64,000 nucleotides of DNA from Lumbricus rubellus (Eukaryota > Annelida > Clitellata > Crassiclitellata > Lumbricidae): positions 22,751,609-22,815,608 of the forward strand of contig OX243828.1 in assembly GCA_945859605.1 (NCBI GenBank), written 5' to 3'. Below the pieces are notes generated by a model. That model saw only the letters and a list, made by a program, of their open reading frames with translations. It did not search any database and was not told the DNA's origin. Shown piece after piece: positions 55,401-61,400 of this stretch. The position numbers and the translations under genes were made by a program. Positions within the stretch are counted from its first letter, which is position 1. Each line of letters opens with the position of its first letter.

Positions 55401-58400
55401 GATGCTCCTGACTCCATCATGACAAAAAAAGAACAGTTTTCAATGATTTAGAAACTGTGCAACTGTGCTTCTTATGCTGAATATGTTCTATTTATTAGTT
55501 TTGGCACGTTTATTATTTTAGTATCTGTATTAATATCTAAAATGCTAAGATGAGCTGAAGGAGTTTTAGTTATATGGGTCTGTAAACCAAAAAGTAGTGT
55601 TATACGAAGACATTACGGCATTTTCAAAAGTAGGAGGTAGTTTGTACAAGAGTTATTAACCCCTTTACCGGCCAACCGGCTTATTATCGTATACAAAAAT
55701 TGACGATAAAGGGATTGAATTTATACAAGAGGTATTAAGGCATTTCAAAAGTTGAAGGTATGTAAACTAAGCAAAGGGCTGAACACAGATTCTTGCTATA
55801 TGGGCAGCATCTACAAGTTAGAATCAATGAGAAAATATTGTGTCTTGTTTTCAGCAAGTATGACTTTTCATCGCTACCACCAGAGGACGATGAAGATTAC
55901 ATCGATGTTGGCGCTGCCTGTCTCCAGTTCTATTCCTCGCTTGTCGACCTGCTCGGACGTTGTGCTCCGGAGGCAGAGGCCATCAAGGCCGGAAGGAGCG
56001 ACTCGCTCAGAGCTCGTGCCATCCTCAGGAGTTTGGTTTCTCTGGAAGACCTCGAAGGAGCGCTCGGCATTCGATTCATTCTACCAGTTGGTAAAGCTGG
56101 CCAGGTAAGATGGGGCTTCGTGAGATTATTGTAAGGCGCTATATAAATGAGCTATTATACAATATATACATTCATGAAAGGGGCTTCTGCTTCTTTGCTT
56201 CAGTTGTGTGGTGAAGTTTCATGGTGTAGGATTGCATAATAATGATGATAGTATAATTTCTATATTTATTCAAACTTACAAGTTGCGGTAAGTCAGGACT
56301 CAGTTGTGTGGAGGGGGTGAACCAAAATGTGCAAGGGTGAACCAAAATATTTTCTGGGCAGCGTCTGTTATCACAGTGGGGTTGGGTCTGGGTGGGAACC
56401 GGGTCTGGGTACTGGAAGGGCGGAACGTTGGGGAGGGGCAAAACCGCAATTTACCGGGCAAGGCCGGGAACTTCTGAGAAGTGGGGCTGGATGGGGGGGG
56501 GGGTGGACAGTAAGATTACGCGATATGGTAGTAACAGATGAAACAAATTTAACAAGAATCGAATTTAACTGTATGGCAATCTGCACGGCGCTCATCTGTC
56601 CTACTGTTTATTTTAAAGTCACCCCAGAGAGTTGACTCAACCTTTCACGGCTTGCCGGTATCGAACCCGCATTATCTGAGTAGAAAGCTTGAAGGGACGC
56701 TGCAACAAGTACTCCACATACATGCATTGTCATGCAATTGGGTATATCCATAATTAATCTTTTACCCATTTGCCCTGAGAACATCCGCTGAAAACGGGCT
56801 TAAAATTTAAAAATGAACGGGTAAAGGGTTAAGGGGATCACTAATCTCTGTTAAATATCGTGTAAAAAAGTGTCACATCACATAATCAGCGTTTATTATC
56901 CTCCAATGGTTAATATGCCGATTATCATCACGCACGTTTTAAATGACTAATCTTGTGATTAGTGAATATTCTTTATATCACTACCTGTAATGAATATCTG
57001 GGAGCAATAAAAAAGGATCAATTGATCGGTAACATGTGGGGCGCGGTGGTGTAGTGGTGGCGTCGTTGCCTTGAAGCCGGAAGGTTCGAGGTTCAAATCC
57101 ACCTCGCCGCGTAAGGACCTTGGGCAAGTCGTCCTTCACTCACAATTGCTCAGCGCTTCGGCGTGAAACTCCAATGCAGTGTCCGCTCTGCATTCAGGAG
57201 CGCCTCTGAGTAGAGAGAGCTTGAAGGGGCGCTATAACAAGTGCACACACAAACAAAACATAACAGTTTCTGAAATGGTTGTACAACCTTTCCAGAGCAA
57301 GGACGAAGATGGTGAGCCGGCCGCATCAAGTCTTCCGGCTGGACTGTCGCCACCGCACAAATCAGCCGTTGTTCTGTTTCTGGAAAGGGTCTACGCAATA
57401 CAGGACCAGAGGACCTTCTTCCGACTCCTAGAAGACGCCTTCCTACCAGATCTCAGAGCGGCCACAACATTGGAAGCGGTGAGAATGAAAGAACTCTGCT
57501 TTTTATCTGTTTAGTATCAGAGCGCTTTAATAATAATAACAATAATAATAATAATAATATAATAATAATAGTAATAATAATAATAATAATATTAGTAATA
57601 ATAATAATAATAATGATAATAGACTATTTAAAGGCATCTCGTAATAATTTACTAAATACAAATATATTGGCCAATAATAATAATAATAATAGGAATAATA
57701 GTAACTATTTAATAATAGTAATAAGAATATTAATGATAAAAAATTAAATTAAAATAATTATAACAATAATTATATATCATCACAGTTGTCAACTACAATC
57801 GCAAATATACCATTGTCTTTTAAAGAAACAATGAACACATTGATTGATTGATTGAATCGATTTAGATTTTATTGTGTTTGGCTAATTATTTCTGTTTTTC
57901 TCGCAGGCCTCGGCTGGTGACTGCGACATGGCTCTCGCTCTCAATCGCTACCTCTGCAACGCCGTCTTGCCCTTACTCACCAACAACTCGCACTTCTTCC
58001 ACGATGCCGACCGAGCATCACACCTGCTCGACCAGACTCTTCACACCGTTTACACCCTGTCCAAGTGCAAGTCGCTCACCAAGAACCAGCGCGACACCGT
58101 CTCTGACTTCCTGGTGGCGCTGACTGCGTTAGTAGACGCTTAGACTGTGTTACACCGTTATTTAATTTATTTATTAGTTTTACTTGTTTAGTTGGCAGTT
58201 TTGCATATTTGATATACAATGTACACAATTTTGGGGGGTGCGGTGGCGTAGTGGTGGCGTCGTTGCCTTGGAGCTGGAAGGTTCGAGATTCGAATCCACC
58301 TCGCCGCGTAGGGACCTTGGGCAAGTCCTTCACTCACAATTGCTCGGCGCTTCAGTGTGAAACTCCGATGCAGTGTCCGCTCTGCATTCGGGAGCGCCTC

Positions 58401-61400
58401 TGAGAAGAGAGAGCTTGAAGGGGCGCTATAACAAGTGCACATACAAACAAACTCCTCATTTTTCAGCGTACAAAATCTAAGTCATTGTAGCAAGCTTATC
58501 TGCATTAGTTTGGAGATAATTTTTCTGTTGTGTTTGTGTTTTAATTAATTTTTTGCTTATTGCTGTTTAACGACATTGCCATTTCAAAGATGATTAGTGT
58601 CAACCTCCTCCTTTATTCGGGCTTGGGACTGGCACAGTGTTTCAATTAATGGTTATAATAATATATAAATATCTGTGTGTAATTATTGTGCGACTCTGAA
58701 ACATGGTGGATGGCGTTGTTGTCATATTTTGAAGATTTATATTTGCTAATGTTTTATTTTCTCAACAGTGGTATTTTACTTTCACTTTATGTGGCTCTGT
58801 GATTATGTTGATATTGTTGTTTCCCTATACTGCCATCTTAATTTTGAAAGTTCTTTCATGCCCCAAAGGGTGAATGAAATCATGGAAACCAACTTATTCA
58901 CAGGCATTAATGAGCTTGCTCACAGTTCCAGACATCTTTTTAACCGTGGCTGGGCTGGGAGCGCCTCTGAGTAGACTGCTTGAAGGGGCGCTATATACAT
59001 GTAAGTTTTCGGAATGAATGAATGACTGAATCATTGTTCTTAGGACTTGTGAGGCTTGATGTTTAACTAACTATCCTGTTTTTTAAATTTACAGCCAGCT
59101 GAGACCGCCAATGATGACAAGTCTTCTGAGAAAGCTCGTCGTTGATGTACCAGCGCTGACGGAAAACACAATCACTCCGCTGAGGGTAAGTGTATCGTGA
59201 AATTATCCCCTTGCAAGAGCGTCTCGGATTGTCCCATTGTTATTGGTTTTGTTGTTTTTCTACCCCTCCTCCCCTATTTTCGCACCATCCTTTCTCCCGC
59301 ATCGATTGTCAGATTCAGGGTTTTGAGAGTGGGAGATGCAGGTTAGTGTTTTGTGTGCAACTGCATCTGATATTAATCCACTAATTAGTGTTCCTGCTGC
59401 CTGCTGCTGTTGCTGCTGCTGCTGTTAATGATGCTAGGTGCATTGGCTGTGTTTGTATTCATGTGCTACATTATGCTACATTATGCAGTGGTGTAGTGGT
59501 GGATTCATTGCCTTGGAGCTGGATGGTTGCGTGTTTGAATCCACCTTAAGTCGCCGCCACGTAGGGACCCTGAGCAAGTTCTTCACTTACAATTGCTCAT
59601 GCACTTTTCATGTAAAATAGGATCTTCTCAACATCATTGTAGTTATTCGAATTCATTTAGTAGTGGATTTCTAAAGTGCTGTTCAAAAGCTATGACCGTC
59701 TTGATGTCAATAAACTAGTTAGTCTAGAATTGTCCAAAGATATAGACATAGTGCTTGACGAATGTTCGGTGCTTTGGAGCCGGAAGGATGCGGATTTGAA
59801 TCCACGTTAAGGTGCCGCCATATAGGGCCTCTGAGCAAGTCCTTCACTCACAGTTGCTCATGCGCTTCGGCGTGAAACTCCGATGCAGTGTCCACGCTGC
59901 ATTCGGGGCGCCTCTGAGGAGAAATCTTGAAGGGGTGCTATGACAAATACTCATACAATACTATTTGTGAGGCACGGTGGTGTAGTGGTGGCGTCGTTGC
60001 CTTGGAGCCGGAAGGTTCGAGGTTCGAATCCACCTCGCCGCGTAAGAACCTTGGGCAAGTCCTTCACTCACAATTGCTCAGCTTCGGCGTGAAACTCCGA
60101 TTCAGCGTCCGCGCTGTAGTCGGGAGCGCCTCTGAGGAGAAATCTTGAAGGGGCGCTATGACTAGTACTCATACAATACTATAGTTTTAGTGTACTATGT
60201 ATGCAGAGTAAATTAGAAGTCGATGAAATTGCATGTTCTTCCAAATGTACCCAATATTTTTTATCGTTTTTGCTCATCGCTGAGATTCGCATTTTCATGT
60301 GTGTTTCATGTTTTCCCTCCTTAAAGGCTCGTGTGAATATCGTGTTGGAGGTAAATGTATTTCTGTGGTAGATGGTTATCGTGAGCATGCTATGTGTTAT
60401 GTGTTATCTCAGAACTGTTTTCCACTGTGCACGTTTAGGTTCGGCTTATGTGAACACTTATAATGTTTGCCACGTGACTTAATCATAGATGGCAAATGTT
60501 TGTATTAATTCTGCTGGTCAATCATTGTATTTTATTATTTCTTTCCTGTCGCTGTTCTATGTTGTCACAGTTATTAGTGGATTAGGAAATTGTTATGTTT
60601 AAAATACATCTACAATCGTATGTTTATTTAATGATAACTTTGTTTCTTAGCTATAATATGGATTTTTTTCTCTGGGTGGATTTTCTTGAATGAATATAAC
60701 TTGTATAGAAGTTTATTTTATGAGTATTTATTTCTTAGTGTAGTTTATCAGTGTTGCAAGGTTTATTTGAGTTGATGGAACGAAATTTGTGCATTTGACT
60801 GGAATTCTAGCTCCTTTTGTTAATTTTTTTATTCATGTCGTATTAACTCATAAATTCATCCACTCACGTACATTCATCCATCCAGCCATCCTCTTTTATC
60901 CATGCAGCTGGCTGGCCATCCTGTCTTGAAATCCTCTATCCTTGTAATTATTCTCTGTCTCTGTCCAGCTGTATTTTTATCCATCATTTTATCCATTCAT
61001 TGATCTCTCCCTCCCATCCATCCTTCTCTTTTATCCATCCATCTACCAATCAAGCAACCCATCAAACATTGACCAACACTTCTATCTATGCCAATATTCT
61101 CTTTGTCTATTGAACTGTTTTCCTATAGGCCTGACTCTATCTATCCATCGATTGATCTATCCGTCCATCCATTCATCCATCCATTCATCGATCCATCTAT
61201 CCATTCATGCACCTAGCTATCCAACAAGCACTGATATACTCATATTTATTGATATTACTATTCTGTCTGTCCCTCCAATGGTAAATTGCATGCTGAAAAT
61301 TGCGATGTACTGATATGTCCAGACACTTTTTCAGATGTTTCTTTAGGCTTTTCAATTTTCTATTGAGAACCTTGCCCTAAATCTCTATGCCCAACTTTCT

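Noticed and set aside
51014..60180. Possible tRNA genes with A and B boxes
   Set aside because: The box motifs are followed by the same SINE body and tail in each copy, and no cloverleaf acceptor stem is completed, so these are SINE heads.
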